This document shows positions 18,360 to 27,690 of a DNA stretch of 64,000 bases, piece by piece. The notes under the pieces are model-generated. The model was not told the origin of the DNA and ran no database searches. It saw only the letters and a list, made by a program, of their open reading frames with translations. How positions within the stretch are numbered: the stretch's first letter is position 1; each line of letters starts with the position of its first letter. The DNA comes from Lachnospiraceae bacterium AB2028. GTDB lineage: Bacteria; Bacillota; Clostridia; Lachnospirales; Lachnospiraceae. The stretch is from assembly GCA_000621425.1 (NCBI GenBank), contig KK211275.1, positions 474,523-538,522 on the forward strand. Direction: 5' to 3'. The translations under genes and the position numbers were made by a program.

Positions 18360-20252
18360 ATGAGAGAAGAACTGAAAAACTATGTCGAGAATACGGAAAA
18401 GATTCGCATGCTGACATCTGCAAAGCTTAAGGATATTGCAGTGGCAGATGATTACGGCATGGTTTTACAGGATAATTATCTGATCATAAGCAGGCTTGCA
18501 GCAGAAAACAGGGAGATTCTGGCTAAATGCTTTTATCCTTATCTATCTCCGGATGCAGTACTGGATGATGATGTCATAGAGTCGTTCGGTCAGCTGGAGG
18601 ATTCACTTCAGGATTCGCAGAAGATTGATCACCTGGATCCGTTTATGCATGCAAAGCTTTCAGGTGTGATACTGAATCAGACTGAAAAGAAAAATGCTTC
18701 TGTTGACGAGCTGATACTGCAGCTGGACCGTGAAGTCACATCATGTTATTTCATGGTATTTATTACAAAAAAGATTTACAACAGACCGGATATTTCAGAG
18801 TATTACAGGCAGAGGGGCTTAAAAGCCGGCAAAAAACTGCTGGAGTATCTGCCACCGGAAAACTTTGATGCCCTGGGTAAGGACAGCAAGCATATTGTTA
18901 TCGTAAATTCCAGATATGTGACAGTACTCTACGAGGGCAGGTGCCTGACCAGGGAGGAAAGGGACTGGCTGATCGACAGACTGTCAAAGTCCCTGGAACT
19001 GTCAGAGGATCCTTATTATCTGAGGGAGATGCCGGGTTATGACTGGAAGCTTCATGTTGAACGTATATATTATTATTTTGCACTGATCCTGGATCAGGAT
19101 AATGAGGCAGGTTTTGATCCGGACCAGCTCAAGCAGATCTGCAAACGTATGAAGGAGCTGGACGAACTCTGGCATGCAGACCGTCAGTGGTATTCAACGC
19201 AGATGGACGAAAACATGATGCGTTTCCTGCTGCTCCGGGCAGAGCATTTAAGCGGCGAACTGACAGGAAGGGAATACCGTAATGAACTGCTGAAAATGTA
19301 CGAGCAGCGTAATGTGAGATCTGAAAAAGACTGGGATGATCTGGCACTTTTTCTCTGGGTGCCGACAGATTATATTCTCTCACTGAAGAACGAACGGCTT
19401 TCCGAAAAGGATAAGTATTATATCGAACGATTTTACCTTAATACCCTGGATTATGCTCATCAGTCGGCAGGAAGCCTTGTGAACAGCGATCTGTTGGACT
19501 GCCTTTCAAAACAGATGTATGATTTTATAGAAATTCCGGGCGGAAAAGGATTTGAAAGCATGGGACTGGGCTATCTTGCAGCAGTCCATACGCCTACGTA
19601 TGTTCACAGCATTATGGTGGGACAGATAGCCAGATGTCTTGCGGGGCACCTTCTGAAAAAAGGAAGCCATCTTTTTGATGGCATTGATCCATCCGGTAAT
19701 CCCCAGGAGATATTATCTTTTATCTATAATGCAGGCCTGTGTCATGATTTCGGCAAGATCATGCTTGCGGATACGATGACTGTATACGGAAGAAATCTTC
19801 TGGATGAAGAGTACGATCTTTTAAAGGAGCATGCGGAACTGGGGGCCAGCATGCTTGAAAAACATTCCACGACGGTAAAATATGCAAATGTTGCCCGTTA
19901 CCATCATCTCTGGTATGACGGAAGCGATGGTTATCCTAAGGCAGATATATCTGCACTTCCGGAAAAAGCTGTCATTGATATCATTGCCTGTGCTGACGGG
20001 CTGGATGCAGCAACGGACAGGGTCGGACGTTCATACAGAAAAGTAAAGACACTGGAAGAGTTTACAGAGGAGCTGAAAGAAGGTGCAGGGACGAGGTATG
20101 CACCTTATCTGGCAGAACTTTTTGAAGATGAGGCAGTCAGTAAGGATATGGAGTATCTTATGCAGCAGGGAAGACGTGACAGCTATTCAAGGGCGTACCA
20201 GAGGATAAGGGACTTTACGGAGCAGAGCATTCTCTATGGTGAGAATCTATGA
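18360..20252 (+). CDS. HD-GYP-like domain protein, single unit
   Basis: The product has 630 residues. About 380 helical N-terminal residues have no family I recognise. The C-terminal HD-GYP-like domain runs from TPTYVHSIMVG through CHDFGKIMLAD (His462-Asp463), EEYDLLKEHAELG and HHLWYDGSDGYP (His515-Pro526) to ADGLDAATDRVGRSYR. HD-GYP enzymes hydrolyse cyclic dinucleotides, mostly c-di-GMP. Here the usual HHExxDGSGYP has one extra residue before GYP, so activity is not certain. The whole protein, including the N-terminal part, aligns with each of two units in the next gene. A candidate promoter (TTGAAA 18324-18329, 17 bp, TAAACT 18347-18352) would start transcription almost at the ATG, and no ribosome binding site is seen. 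The start is kept because the homology with the other units begins there. Confidence 0.8.
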   Translation: MREELKNYVENTEKIRMLTSAKLKDIAVADDYGMVLQDNYLIISRLAAENREILAKCFYPYLSPDAVLDDDVIESFGQLEDSLQDSQKIDHLDPFMHAKLSGVILNQTEKKNASVDELILQLDREVTSCYFMVFITKKIYNRPDISEYYRQRGLKAGKKLLEYLPPENFDALGKDSKHIVIVNSRYVTVLYEGRCLTREERDWLIDRLSKSLELSEDPYYLREMPGYDWKLHVERIYYYFALILDQDNEAGFDPDQLKQICKRMKELDELWHADRQWYSTQMDENMMRFLLLRAEHLSGELTGREYRNELLKMYEQRNVRSEKDWDDLALFLWVPTDYILSLKNERLSEKDKYYIERFYLNTLDYAHQSAGSLVNSDLLDCLSKQMYDFIEIPGGKGFESMGLGYLAAVHTPTYVHSIMVGQIARCLAGHLLKKGSHLFDGIDPSGNPQEILSFIYNAGLCHDFGKIMLADTMTVYGRNLLDEEYDLLKEHAELGASMLEKHSTTVKYANVARYHHLWYDGSDGYPKADISALPEKAVIDIIACADGLDAATDRVGRSYRKVKTLEEFTEELKEGAGTRYAPYLAELFEDEAVSKDMEYLMQQGRRDSYSRAYQRIRDFTEQSILYGENL

Positions 20253-23200
20253 TGAAAGCTGGAATGCTAAAAATTGAACTGGATGCCTATGTGCAGCGTA
20301 TCAGGAAGATACGCCTGCTTTCTGTGGCAAACCCTTCTGGAGTGGGCACGGGCGAAGGATACAGCAGGGAACTTAAGCTTAAATCAAAAGAAATAGGTGC
20401 CCTTGCAAACGATAACAGACGGATGTTAAAAAATATTTTATATCCGCTGCTTGAAAACACAGCTCTTTTAAATGCAGATATACAGGATGTCCTTGGTGAT
20501 TTCTGTGATTTTCTGCTGAAACCATGGCCCCAGGAAGAGCTTGATCTTTCACTTCTTTATCTTGTTTCGGAAAAGTTATATAAAGATGCCGTCAAGAAAA
20601 AAGATGATGACCTGATAATCAGGTGGGGACGTGTATACATATATGCCTGCTATAACAATATGACACGGGCGAACCGTGTTATGACCAACCGGGGCGTCAC
20701 GGAATCCTTTCAGAGAAACGGCCTGCGGGCAGCAAGAAGGCTGTTGGCCTACCTTGATAAGAACCGTTTTCTCACTCTTGAGAATATTGAAAGCCGTTCC
20801 AAAGTCCTGATCATAGCGAATTTTTATACAGCTCTTTATGACAGCTTTTTTATGACCGGCGAAAAGGTCAATGAAGAACGTTTATCAGCTATGGAGATGT
20901 TTCTTGTCATAGCGGATGATCCTTTTTACCGGGATGCTGTCCCCGGATTTAACTGGAACAGGCAGAAGATAAGATGTCTTGAAAATATCGGACAGCTCAC
21001 GGAAAACGGCAATGCGTGGCATATGACCAAAGAACAGTGCGAACGCATTGCAAATCACATGGATGAGCTTGTTGAATTATGGAGCGAAGATCCTATAGGG
21101 AATGAAGATCATCTTCCGCGTTTTCATATGGAGCTTCTGCAGCTGCGTAATTATTTCTTCAGTGGAAGACTGTGGGCGGATAATTACAGAAAGTCGCTTG
21201 TTGACCTTTATACAAAATGGGGCGATACGAAGTATGACATGTACTCCGTTATGGCGAATATACTGGTGCCTACCGAGTATCTCTCAACTGTAAGTCCTGA
21301 AGATACTGATGAAGAACTGCTTGAACAGCTGCGTGAATTTTATTTCCAGATATGTAATTATATAATGCAGTCTAACGGTGATGAAGCATATTCATGTATG
21401 CTTGATTATCTTTGCATGTTTCTCAATGCATTTATACAGATTCCCGGTGAATTTGATTTTGAACAGATGGGGCTGCGATGCCTTGCTGCACTGCATCCAC
21501 CTACATATGTCCATAGTATGCAGGTGGCTGTTCTGTCACGCTGTATCTGTGAACATATGATAAGACGCTCACCGGAACTGTTTATAGGAATATGTGGCTG
21601 TGATAATGCAGGTGATGTTATTTCAAATGAGGGGCGAATCCTTTCACATATCTATCATGCTGCAATCTGTCATGATTTCGGCAAGATCAGTGTGATTGAT
21701 ACCATAGCAACCTATGGCAGGGACCTGGTGGAGCAGGAAAGTCTCCTTCTCAGGGAACATGCAGGAATGGGAAACAGATGGCTGGCACAATACAACTCAA
21801 CAAGGGATTATGCGGATATTGCATTAAAGCACCATATATGGCATGACGGTAAGAAGGGATATCCCGTTCTTTCAGAAAATGAAGATAACGGAAATATTCT
21901 TGTAAAGATCGTCACTGTTGCTGATTGTCTTGATGCATCTACGGACAGGATAGGAAGAAGCTATAAGAGGACACATACTACGGACGGGCTGATCGCGGAC
22001 CTTAAGAAAGGCAGCGGTACCCATTATATGTCAGAAGTAGTGTCTGTCCTTGAATTGGCTGAAGTAAGGGAAGATATTGATTTCCTGCTTCAAAGAGGCA
22101 GGGAGGACCATTACAGAAATGCTTATCTTCTGCTTCGAACCATGCAGGAAAGCGTAATGCAGGATTTCGATACCCGTCTTAAGGATGTTGTTCTAAGGAC
22201 AGTGCGCATCAGACAGCTTTCAAGCCCCCAGATAGATGAGGTGGGAGTTGCTTCGGGCTACGGTGACCTGCTCAGACAGCATTTTAAAGAGATAGGAATG
22301 TTAGCGGGAGAAAACCGTAAGATCCTGGAACTGACGCTTTATCCCATGCTTGAAGACGAGAGAATCTACGATCCCGAAACTGCTGCCAGTCTCAGGATGT
22401 TCTGTAATGAGCTTTTAAACGGACAGGATCTATCCGACTACGACCAGAGCCTGGTATATCTCATATCCAGGAGATTGCTTAAGGATGCCCGGGAAAAGCA
22501 GGATAGTGATGAGCTCATAAGGCAGCTGGATATACATATATCTTCATGCTATGAGATGATGCATCAGGCTAAGCGGATGAAAACTGCTGTGGAACTGATA
22601 AAAAGATACAGGGAAGAAGGTATTGATGCCGCGGAAGAAATCTGGGGATTTCTCGATAAGGAAAAATTTGCTGCCCTTGATCAGGAATGCAAGGAGCTGG
22701 TACTTATCAATTCCAGATATGCAGTTTTCATGTATGAAACGGATCTTTCACAGGAAGCTAACGAAATCTTTATATCAAGGTTAAAGGATGCTTTCTATCT
22801 TTCAAAAGACAGCTTTTACAGGGAACAGGCTCCGGAATATGACTGGGATTATCATCAGCTGCGCAGTCTTGAATATATCGGACAGGCCACCGAGTGCGGA
22901 AATCCCAGGGGAATAACAAAAGAGCAGGGGCTGGAGATCGTTGATCTGCTGGAAGAGATGCGCGCTATCTGGGGACAGAATCCTGAAAAAAACAGCGAAA
23001 CGCTTCCTGAAGCAAGTGTTAGGCTGCTGATCATAAGGAACCGATATCACGCCGGTCTTATAAGTCTTTCTGAATACCGGAAGGAACTTCTGTATATCTT
23101 CTATACATGGCGTCGTTTTGATTATGATTTTAATTCTGTTATTCCGAATATACAGGTACCGGCGGAATATGTTATTAGTTTTGAAGGGCAGCGTGAGTTT

Positions 23201-25585
23201 TCCGAAACTGATATTAAGAACCTTGATTCAGTTTACCAATGGGTTATCGCTTATGTATTTAAAGCTTCGAATACAGGCGCTTATTCGCTTATGCTGGAAT
23301 ATTTTTCGGAACTTGTATACCATTTTGTGGAGATCCCCGGCAAAACTGATTTTCTTAAAATGGGTCTCTACAGTATGGCTGCGATCCATCCGCCTACATA
23401 TGTTCATTCCATGCTTGTGGGAAAACTGTCACTGTGTCTGTGTAAACACATGCTCAGGTTAAAGCCGAAGGCATTCATCGGAGTATGCGGCTGTAAAAAG
23501 GAATCTGATGTGGAATGGAAGGAGTCACAGATACAGAAATTCTGTTATAATGCTGCAATCAGTCATGATTTCGGAAAGATTCCCATGATAGATACCATTT
23601 TTGTATATGGCAGGAAGCTTCTGGACCATGAATTTGAGCTTTTAAAGCACCATCCCAGTGTGGGTTCTGTACTTCTGGAATCGCATGAGTCTACAAAGGA
23701 TTATGCTGATGTAGCAAAGGGACATCATAAATGGTATGACAACAGCAGGGGGTATCCCGGCGATTTTGATACATCATCATCCGCATATAAGACCATCATA
23801 GATATTGTTGCAGTTGCAGACTGCCTGGATGCGGCAACAGACTCAGTCGGCAGAAGCTATGCCGAAGGAAAACGTCCTTCTGATATCATCCGTGAGATAC
23901 AGGAGGGTGCGGGAACACGTTATTCGCCGGTTATAGCGGAGTGTCTCAATGATGAGAAACTGCGTCTTGAGATCATCCACATACTTGAGCATGTACGCGG
24001 TGAAAATTATGAGAATACTTTTTATCTGCTGCAGGACATGCTTGATAACGGCAAGAACGACTATGCTGACGTAAAACAGGAAGATAAAGAAACAGACCAT
24101 CTTCTCTCAACGCTTGATAAAATGTTGACTGAAGAGGAAAGATACCTTCATGCCTATAAGCTTGTGAGCTTTGACAGGCAGACGATCTGCCCTGAAGAAG
24201 GAATAGAAGATGCAGGCGAGGTTGCAACGGCACTGACCGGTGCGGCTTACCGTGTGCGTAAGAGGGATGAGTTCATACAGACCGTTGGCAAGCTTTACCT
24301 TAAATATCCCCAGCTTGATGATGCGGACGGCGTGCTTGTCAGGTGGCTTTACAAGGACTATCTGCGTGATAAGAACATTACGGCAGAGGATATGGAAAAA
24401 TTTGATACAGCAAACATGAATGCCTGGAATGCCTGGATAAAAGCCAGGAAGGAAAATGATTTTACTTTGTATGCTGATGCGCTTGACCATCGGATACAGC
24501 TTGATATAGAAAGGGTAAGCCACTGGGAGGCTGAGTCCGTACCGAAGGCAAAATGTGTCTATGACAGGATGCTGGATGAGTACGAAGCGGGAATGACTAC
24601 AGAGCTCCTTGATAAGCTGTTTGATGAATGCAGGGACCGTATATTTAACATTATGGAAAAAATCCGTGACCGTGAGGCGAAGGTCCGTACTGATTTCCTG
24701 AATATAAGGGTAACAGATGAGCAGCAGACAGAGATTGCCGAATATCTTCTGGACCTGATGGAGTTTGACAGGAAACGCGGCACTTGGTCCCTTACCACCC
24801 ATCCTTTTACGGACAGGATAGGAAGGGATGATACCAGGATAACCACGCATTTTGAACCGGACAATTTCCTTTCCAATATTTATACCGTGATACATGAGTG
24901 TGGCCATGCTCTTTTTGAACAGCTGCAGCCTTCGGAAGATTATAAGCACCATATTGAAGATTTCAAGACCATGGGGCAGCATGAGTCTGTGTCACGTTTT
25001 TATGAGAATATCATAGGACGGTCTGAGGCTTTCATACATCTGATATATCCGAAGGTTTGTGAAGTGTTCCCTGATGTTATGAAGGATGTAAGCGAAGGCG
25101 AGCTTTATGACGCCGTTAACCATGTACAGCCGTCCCTGATACGCACTGATGCCGACGAGCTTACATATACGCTTCATATAATGATACGCTATGAGCTGGA
25201 GCGGGAGCTGGCTGCCGGAAAAGTAACTGTCTCTGAACTGCCGGAAAAGTGGGCTGAAAAATATGAAAGTTATCTCGGTGTCAGGCCTGACGATGACCTT
25301 ACGGGCGTGCTTCAGGATGTGCACTGGACCGACTGCCTGGGGTATTTCCCGACTTATGCACTGGGGAATTTTTATGGCGGAATGTATTTAAGCAGAATGC
25401 AAGAAGAATTCGATCCGTTTGAGTCGCTGTCGGAACATGGCTTCAAAAAGATAAACAGCTGGATGGCAGAGCATGTATTTGCCCAAGCCAACCGCATGGA
25501 GCCTGCTGAATGGATAAATGATATTACGGGGCGGGAACTGACCGCGGCGGACTATCTGGATTATCTGGAAAAAAAGTATCTGTAG
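20249..25585 (+). CDS. giant fusion: two HD-GYP-like units plus M32 (Taq-type) metallocarboxypeptidase
   Basis: A single 1778-residue frame. Unit A (about 1-639) and unit B (about 640-1275) are each full-length relatives of the preceding gene product. Unit A has CHDFGKI (His475-Asp476) and HHIWHDGKKGYP (528-539); unit B has SHDFGKI (His1106-Asp1107) and HHKWYDNSRGYP (1159-1170). Residues about 1280-1778 are a complete M32 carboxypeptidase: KLVSFDRQT at its start, the zinc site HECGH (1549-1553), GQHESVSRFYEN (from 1577), and YLGVRPDDDLTGVLQDVHW near the end. M32 enzymes remove C-terminal residues from peptides using a divalent metal. The ATG overlaps the stop of the single-unit gene by 4 bp. 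No signal peptide or membrane helix is seen, so it is probably cytosolic. I know of no described protein with this architecture. Confidence 0.85.
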   Translation: MMKAGMLKIELDAYVQRIRKIRLLSVANPSGVGTGEGYSRELKLKSKEIGALANDNRRMLKNILYPLLENTALLNADIQDVLGDFCDFLLKPWPQEELDLSLLYLVSEKLYKDAVKKKDDDLIIRWGRVYIYACYNNMTRANRVMTNRGVTESFQRNGLRAARRLLAYLDKNRFLTLENIESRSKVLIIANFYTALYDSFFMTGEKVNEERLSAMEMFLVIADDPFYRDAVPGFNWNRQKIRCLENIGQLTENGNAWHMTKEQCERIANHMDELVELWSEDPIGNEDHLPRFHMELLQLRNYFFSGRLWADNYRKSLVDLYTKWGDTKYDMYSVMANILVPTEYLSTVSPEDTDEELLEQLREFYFQICNYIMQSNGDEAYSCMLDYLCMFLNAFIQIPGEFDFEQMGLRCLAALHPPTYVHSMQVAVLSRCICEHMIRRSPELFIGICGCDNAGDVISNEGRILSHIYHAAICHDFGKISVIDTIATYGRDLVEQESLLLREHAGMGNRWLAQYNSTRDYADIALKHHIWHDGKKGYPVLSENEDNGNILVKIVTVADCLDASTDRIGRSYKRTHTTDGLIADLKKGSGTHYMSEVVSVLELAEVREDIDFLLQRGREDHYRNAYLLLRTMQESVMQDFDTRLKDVVLRTVRIRQLSSPQIDEVGVASGYGDLLRQHFKEIGMLAGENRKILELTLYPMLEDERIYDPETAASLRMFCNELLNGQDLSDYDQSLVYLISRRLLKDAREKQDSDELIRQLDIHISSCYEMMHQAKRMKTAVELIKRYREEGIDAAEEIWGFLDKEKFAALDQECKELVLINSRYAVFMYETDLSQEANEIFISRLKDAFYLSKDSFYREQAPEYDWDYHQLRSLEYIGQATECGNPRGITKEQGLEIVDLLEEMRAIWGQNPEKNSETLPEASVRLLIIRNRYHAGLISLSEYRKELLYIFYTWRRFDYDFNSVIPNIQVPAEYVISFEGQREFSETDIKNLDSVYQWVIAYVFKASNTGAYSLMLEYFSELVYHFVEIPGKTDFLKMGLYSMAAIHPPTYVHSMLVGKLSLCLCKHMLRLKPKAFIGVCGCKKESDVEWKESQIQKFCYNAAISHDFGKIPMIDTIFVYGRKLLDHEFELLKHHPSVGSVLLESHESTKDYADVAKGHHKWYDNSRGYPGDFDTSSSAYKTIIDIVAVADCLDAATDSVGRSYAEGKRPSDIIREIQEGAGTRYSPVIAECLNDEKLRLEIIHILEHVRGENYENTFYLLQDMLDNGKNDYADVKQEDKETDHLLSTLDKMLTEEERYLHAYKLVSFDRQTICPEEGIEDAGEVATALTGAAYRVRKRDEFIQTVGKLYLKYPQLDDADGVLVRWLYKDYLRDKNITAEDMEKFDTANMNAWNAWIKARKENDFTLYADALDHRIQLDIERVSHWEAESVPKAKCVYDRMLDEYEAGMTTELLDKLFDECRDRIFNIMEKIRDREAKVRTDFLNIRVTDEQQTEIAEYLLDLMEFDRKRGTWSLTTHPFTDRIGRDDTRITTHFEPDNFLSNIYTVIHECGHALFEQLQPSEDYKHHIEDFKTMGQHESVSRFYENIIGRSEAFIHLIYPKVCEVFPDVMKDVSEGELYDAVNHVQPSLIRTDADELTYTLHIMIRYELERELAAGKVTVSELPEKWAEKYESYLGVRPDDDLTGVLQDVHWTDCLGYFPTYALGNFYGGMYLSRMQEEFDPFESLSEHGFKKINSWMAEHVFAQANRMEPAEWINDITGRELTAADYLDYLEKKYL

Positions 25586-25597
25586 GGATGAACAAAA

Positions 25598-27541
25598 ATG
25601 AGTCTTAGTTTTGGGTTCATGAAATATAATATTGATTTCGAGTTATTCGGATCGATCATAATAGCCATCATACTTATTTTCTTTAAACTTAAGTATGCGG
25701 GACAGACCGAGAGCGAAAAAAGTTTTGTAAAGCTTGCCTATACGGTGCTGATCGCTCAGTTTATGGATATGGCTACGGCTGTTACGATAAGCATCGGCGG
25801 CCCTAAGATGGTGCTGTTTAATCTAATATTTACCACTTTATATTTTGTCGTGGGTCTTTATTCTGCTCTGAATTTCGTTGAATACATACTTGTTTTTGCG
25901 TATAAGAAGAAGATAAAAAAATTCACTATTATCATCAATGTCATCGGCGCGCTAAATACTGCATCGCTGATACTGAATCTGTTTATGGGATATTATTTCT
26001 ATTTCGATAAGACTACAGGCGATTATATACATGGCACTCTTTACTGTATTTTGTTTGTGCTGCCGACAGTAATGACTATGAATGCCCTGATACTTATTGT
26101 TTACCACAGAAAGCATTTCGATAAGAAACAGTTCATATCAATCCTGAGTTTTGTCTTTTTCTCGGTTCTCGGCCTGATGCTGCAGAGTTTTGTCATTCCG
26201 GATGTTTATATAACATACGGTCTTGTTACGCTTTCTTTCGTGATGATAGTATTTTCACTTGAGACGCCTGACTACCAGAAGCTTATGAAGACAATGGCAG
26301 AGCTGGAAGAAGCAAAAAAAGATGCTGAAGAAGCAAGGAAAGAGGCTGAGGCGGCAACAAAGGTAAAAAGTGACTTCCTTGCGAATATGTCCCATGAAAT
26401 CCGTACGCCTATCAATTCAATACTCGGCTTTGACGAGGTAATACTCAGAGAGAGCAAGGATGATGATATCACAGGGTATGCCGCAAATATTAAACGCAGC
26501 AGCCAGGCACTTTTGTCCCTGATCAACGATATACTTGATTTTTCTAAGATAGAATCGGGCAAGATGGAGATAGTGCCGGTGGACTATAACCTGAAGGAAA
26601 CGCTGGCAGATGTGGTACTTATGATCACGCCCCGTGTTGAAGAAAAGGGTTTAACAATGCATTGTGCTGTTGATGAAAAGCTGCCGTCCGTTCTTCACGG
26701 GGATGATGTGAGGATAAAGCAGATACTGCTGAATCTTATGACCAATGCCGTAAAATACACGGAACATGGCAGGATACTTTTTTCGGTTCAGCTGCTTGAA
26801 AATCAGGACAAGGCAAGGATCAGTTTTTCTGTCAGGGATACAGGCATGGGAATCAAGCCTGAAGACAAGGAAAAACTCTTTGAGGCTTTCAGGCGCGTGG
26901 ATGAGTCCAGGAATAGGAATATTGAAGGCACAGGATTGGGATTAAGCATAACTACAAGGCTTCTGGGGCTTATGGGCAGCAAACTGGAGCTGGAGAGTGA
27001 ATACGGCAAGGGTTCTGAGTTTTATTTTGTGATTGACCAGGATATAGCAGATCCTTCGCCTGTCGGAAAATTTGATATAGAAAAAGCCAGGAATAATATG
27101 GAGGTGGAGATAACAAGGGAAAACTTCACCGCTCCCGATGCGAAAGTTCTTGTAGTGGATGATGTTAAAATGAATCTTCTTGTATTTAAGCAGCTTCTTA
27201 AGAAATCCGGCATGAATATAGATACAGCGGAAGACGGTGAAATCGCATTAAAAAAGATACGGGAAAACAGATACGATATTGTGTTCATGGACCATCTGAT
27301 GCCGGGAATGGACGGAATTGAGACTTTGAAAAAGGGCCGGGAAGAAGGCATCATAGACGGACTTAACGTTGTGGCCCTGACGGCAAATGCAGTATCCGGT
27401 GCAAAAGAAATGTATCTTCAGGAAGGCTTCTGTGACTACCTGAGCAAGCCTGTGGAAAGCAAAAAACTGGCAGCGCTGCTTATTAAGTATCTTCCGGATG
27501 ATATGATACATTACATTTCTTCTGAGCAGACAGACGGCTGA
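25598..27541 (+). CDS. membrane hybrid histidine kinase with C-terminal receiver
   Basis: The product has 647 residues. Seven or so membrane helices (residues about 8-225) form a sensor-like N-terminal region with no recognised ligand domain. An acidic coiled coil (MAELEEAKKDAEEARKEAEA) leads to the HisKA phosphoacceptor in NMSHEIRTPINSILGF (His266). The HATPase domain has NLMTNAVKYTEHG, VRDTGMGI and EGTGLGLSI. A receiver follows: VLVVDDVKMNLLVF, with phosphoacceptor Asp565 in FMDHLMPGMDG. No HPt or DNA-binding output is attached. It starts 12 bp after the M32 fusion stop, so it is very likely cotranscribed with the two HD-GYP genes. That suggests one signalling system, in which the kinase may act on or respond to them; this is inference. 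Confidence 0.9.
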   Translation: MSLSFGFMKYNIDFELFGSIIIAIILIFFKLKYAGQTESEKSFVKLAYTVLIAQFMDMATAVTISIGGPKMVLFNLIFTTLYFVVGLYSALNFVEYILVFAYKKKIKKFTIIINVIGALNTASLILNLFMGYYFYFDKTTGDYIHGTLYCILFVLPTVMTMNALILIVYHRKHFDKKQFISILSFVFFSVLGLMLQSFVIPDVYITYGLVTLSFVMIVFSLETPDYQKLMKTMAELEEAKKDAEEARKEAEAATKVKSDFLANMSHEIRTPINSILGFDEVILRESKDDDITGYAANIKRSSQALLSLINDILDFSKIESGKMEIVPVDYNLKETLADVVLMITPRVEEKGLTMHCAVDEKLPSVLHGDDVRIKQILLNLMTNAVKYTEHGRILFSVQLLENQDKARISFSVRDTGMGIKPEDKEKLFEAFRRVDESRNRNIEGTGLGLSITTRLLGLMGSKLELESEYGKGSEFYFVIDQDIADPSPVGKFDIEKARNNMEVEITRENFTAPDAKVLVVDDVKMNLLVFKQLLKKSGMNIDTAEDGEIALKKIRENRYDIVFMDHLMPGMDGIETLKKGREEGIIDGLNVVALTANAVSGAKEMYLQEGFCDYLSKPVESKKLAALLIKYLPDDMIHYISSEQTDG

Positions 27542-27556
27542 ATGCTCATCAAAAGA

Positions 27557-27596
27557 CGTGCGAAGTTTTAGATACTTAGTCTTGCACGCGGTTTTT
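27557..27596 (+). terminator. probable terminator after the hybrid kinase gene
   Basis: CGTGCGAAG (27557-27565) pairs with CTTGCACG (27581-27588) with one unpaired base, followed by GGTTTTT. Its right arm overlaps the -35 of the hom promoter. Confidence 0.55.
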
Positions 27597-27610
27597 CGAT
27601 ATGATAAAAT
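27582..27610 (+). promoter_or_regulatory. promoter of hom
   Basis: TTGCAC at 27582-27587, a 17-bp spacer and TAAAAT at 27605-27610. Transcription would start about 75 bp before the hom ATG. Confidence 0.55.
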
Positions 27611-27690
27611 CACGCTTGTATCTGTTGCGGTACGCGTTTTTATCATGTTTATCGCAATGTATTTAGGAAAGCAACAAAGGAGAGACTCCC

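Noticed and set aside
24107-24982. 291-codon minus-strand frame opposite the M32 domain
   Set aside because: Shadow of a clearly coding, motif-rich + strand region.
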